Below are positions 6,093 to 6,517 of a stretch of DNA of 6,517 nucleotides, in pieces. The translations under genes and the position numbers were made by a program. The stretch is from OMOG01 sp041485845. Its GTDB lineage: Bacteria > Acidobacteriota > Terriglobia > Bryobacterales > Bryobacteraceae. Position 1 is the first letter of the stretch, and each line of letters opens with the position of its first letter. The notes below the pieces were generated by a model. The model was not told the DNA's origin. It was given only the letters and a program-made list of their open reading frames with translations, and did no database searches. The DNA lies in assembly GCA_041485845.1 (NCBI GenBank), contig JBGPKH010000526.1:1-6517 (forward strand). The letters are read 5' to 3'.

Positions 6093-6332
6093 ATGCCCAA
6101 CAATACATGTGAACACTGCGGCGGTTCACAACTCATCAGCGGTCTCACTGTTTCTGCTTCTGGTGGTGGTGGTGACGTACGTCCCGGCCTCCTCTGCAAA
6201 GAGAAAGAGAAAGGCTTTTTCAAACGATCCGAAAGGGAGAAAAGGGAGACCCTTTTTGCTGACCTGTGCACCTCTTGCGGCACTGTAAAACGGTTATACG
6301 TGAAAGACCCGAAACGTGATTGGGTCGTATAG
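6093..6332 (+). CDS. Small zinc-ribbon-like protein of unknown function
   Basis: This is a 79-residue protein with paired cysteines at both ends: CEHCG (6-10) and CTSCG (59-63), plus Cys35. Two CxxC knuckles separated by a middle loop are the pattern of a zinc ribbon, which usually binds nucleic acid or a protein partner. The middle is unusual: a Ser/Gly run (SASGGGGD, 21-28) followed by a strongly charged Lys/Glu/Arg stretch at about 36-52. The end LYVKDPKRDWVV looks like a closing beta-strand. No signal peptide or membrane segment is seen. The start is supported by the -10-like box 6 nt upstream and by the first Cys knuckle lying just after the Met. Codon use has many A/T third positions, unlike the strongly G/C-ending operon genes, and the gene lies inside a 13-bp inverted repeat, so recent acquisition is possible. 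I do not recognise a named family. Confidence 0.6.
   Translation: MPNNTCEHCGGSQLISGLTVSASGGGGDVRPGLLCKEKEKGFFKRSEREKRETLFADLCTSCGTVKRLYVKDPKRDWVV
6240..6256. repeat. Intragenic hairpin AAAAGGG-AGA-CCCTTTT
   Basis: A 7-bp perfect stem with a 3-nt loop lies inside the small gene at about codons 50-55, and the distal arm runs into one further T. It resembles a terminator on either strand but has only three G-C pairs. It may be a by-product of the Lys/Glu-rich coding stretch or may attenuate transcription. Confidence 0.3.
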
Positions 6333-6517
6333 ATTCCACGGTTTCAACCGGGAGTGTCCCCGGCCCAATGGGCGCAAAGGACCCTTTATGCAACGTGACT
6401 GTGTCCACTCGGACGAGAAACGCCCATTCCGTTGAACTGGCCGCCAAAACGCCCCGGAGTCCCGTTCTGGGAAATTGCAACCAAATATACGGGGGCCGGA
6501 CACCGATTGCGTGCGGC
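6333..6517. other. Non-coding tail after the small gene
   Basis: I see no gene in this tail. It holds GTGTCCCCGGCCC (6354-6366), which resembles the 13-bp repeat with two extra Cs, a 4-bp GCCC-AAT-GGGC hairpin (6363-6373), a TTGCAAC word (6475-6481) and the right copy of the 13-bp inverted repeat. A minus-strand frame across 6220-6480 runs through the small gene and shows no family features. Confidence 0.5.
6493..6505 (-). repeat. Right copy of 13-bp inverted repeat
   Basis: GGGCCGGACACCG is the exact reverse complement of 5941-5953. The window ends 12 bp beyond it, so the outer flank cannot be assessed fully. The 6-mer GTGCGG occurs just outside it (6511-6516) and overlaps the edge of the left copy (5938-5943); this is too short and misplaced to call a target-site duplication. 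Confidence 0.45.

Noticed and set aside
5938..6288. 116-residue plus-strand frame overlapping the small gene
   Set aside because: The alternative frame of the same DNA gives two CxxC pairs and a suitably placed promoter box, which is the more coherent coding signal.

Overview
This GC-rich window looks like chromosomal DNA from an acidobacterium, most likely of the Bryobacteraceae/Solibacter group. That is an inference from gene style: a Tat-exported TIM-barrel 'sugar phosphate isomerase' with a Gly/Arg-rich insert, a secreted soluble PQQ dehydrogenase, promoters that appear to place transcription starts on the ATG, and strong G/C bias at third codon positions. No marker gene is present to prove it.

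Layout. Positions 1-383 are a non-coding leader with two pairs of short direct repeats and a -10-like box just before the first gene. Positions 384-5594 hold four tightly packed plus-strand genes that look like one operon: an exported TIM-barrel isomerase/epimerase-like protein (384-1586), a periplasmic PQQ-dependent dehydrogenase (1603-3453), a quinate/shikimate dehydrogenase of the AroE family (3463-4329) and an ACS-type MFS organic-anion transporter (4326-5594). The gaps are 16 nt and 9 nt, and the last pair shares an ATGA stop/start overlap. Positions 5595-6092 carry no convincing gene but several palindromes and inverted repeats. A small Cys-motif (zinc-ribbon-like) protein follows at 6093-6332, with codon use unlike the operon. 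The block 5941-6505 containing it is bounded by a perfect 13-bp inverted repeat.

How the genes may work together. The AroE protein resembles the catabolic NAD-dependent quinate/shikimate dehydrogenase type (Corynebacterium QsuD) more than biosynthetic AroE. PQQ dehydrogenases oxidise quinate/shikimate in the periplasm of other bacteria. The TIM-barrel superfamily includes 3-dehydroshikimate dehydratases. ACS transporters import polyhydroxy acids. One coherent reading is therefore an operon for oxidation and uptake of a quinate/shikimate-like cyclic polyol acid, with periplasmic and cytoplasmic steps. The substrate is an inference. No dehydroquinate dehydratase or ring-cleavage gene is visible, and both the PQQ enzyme and the TIM barrel belong to broad families.

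The main oddities are an Asp-to-Glu change at the expected catalytic acid of the AroE protein, the 64-residue Gly/Arg insert in the TIM barrel, the inverted-repeat-bounded small gene, and the two matching leaderless-type promoters.
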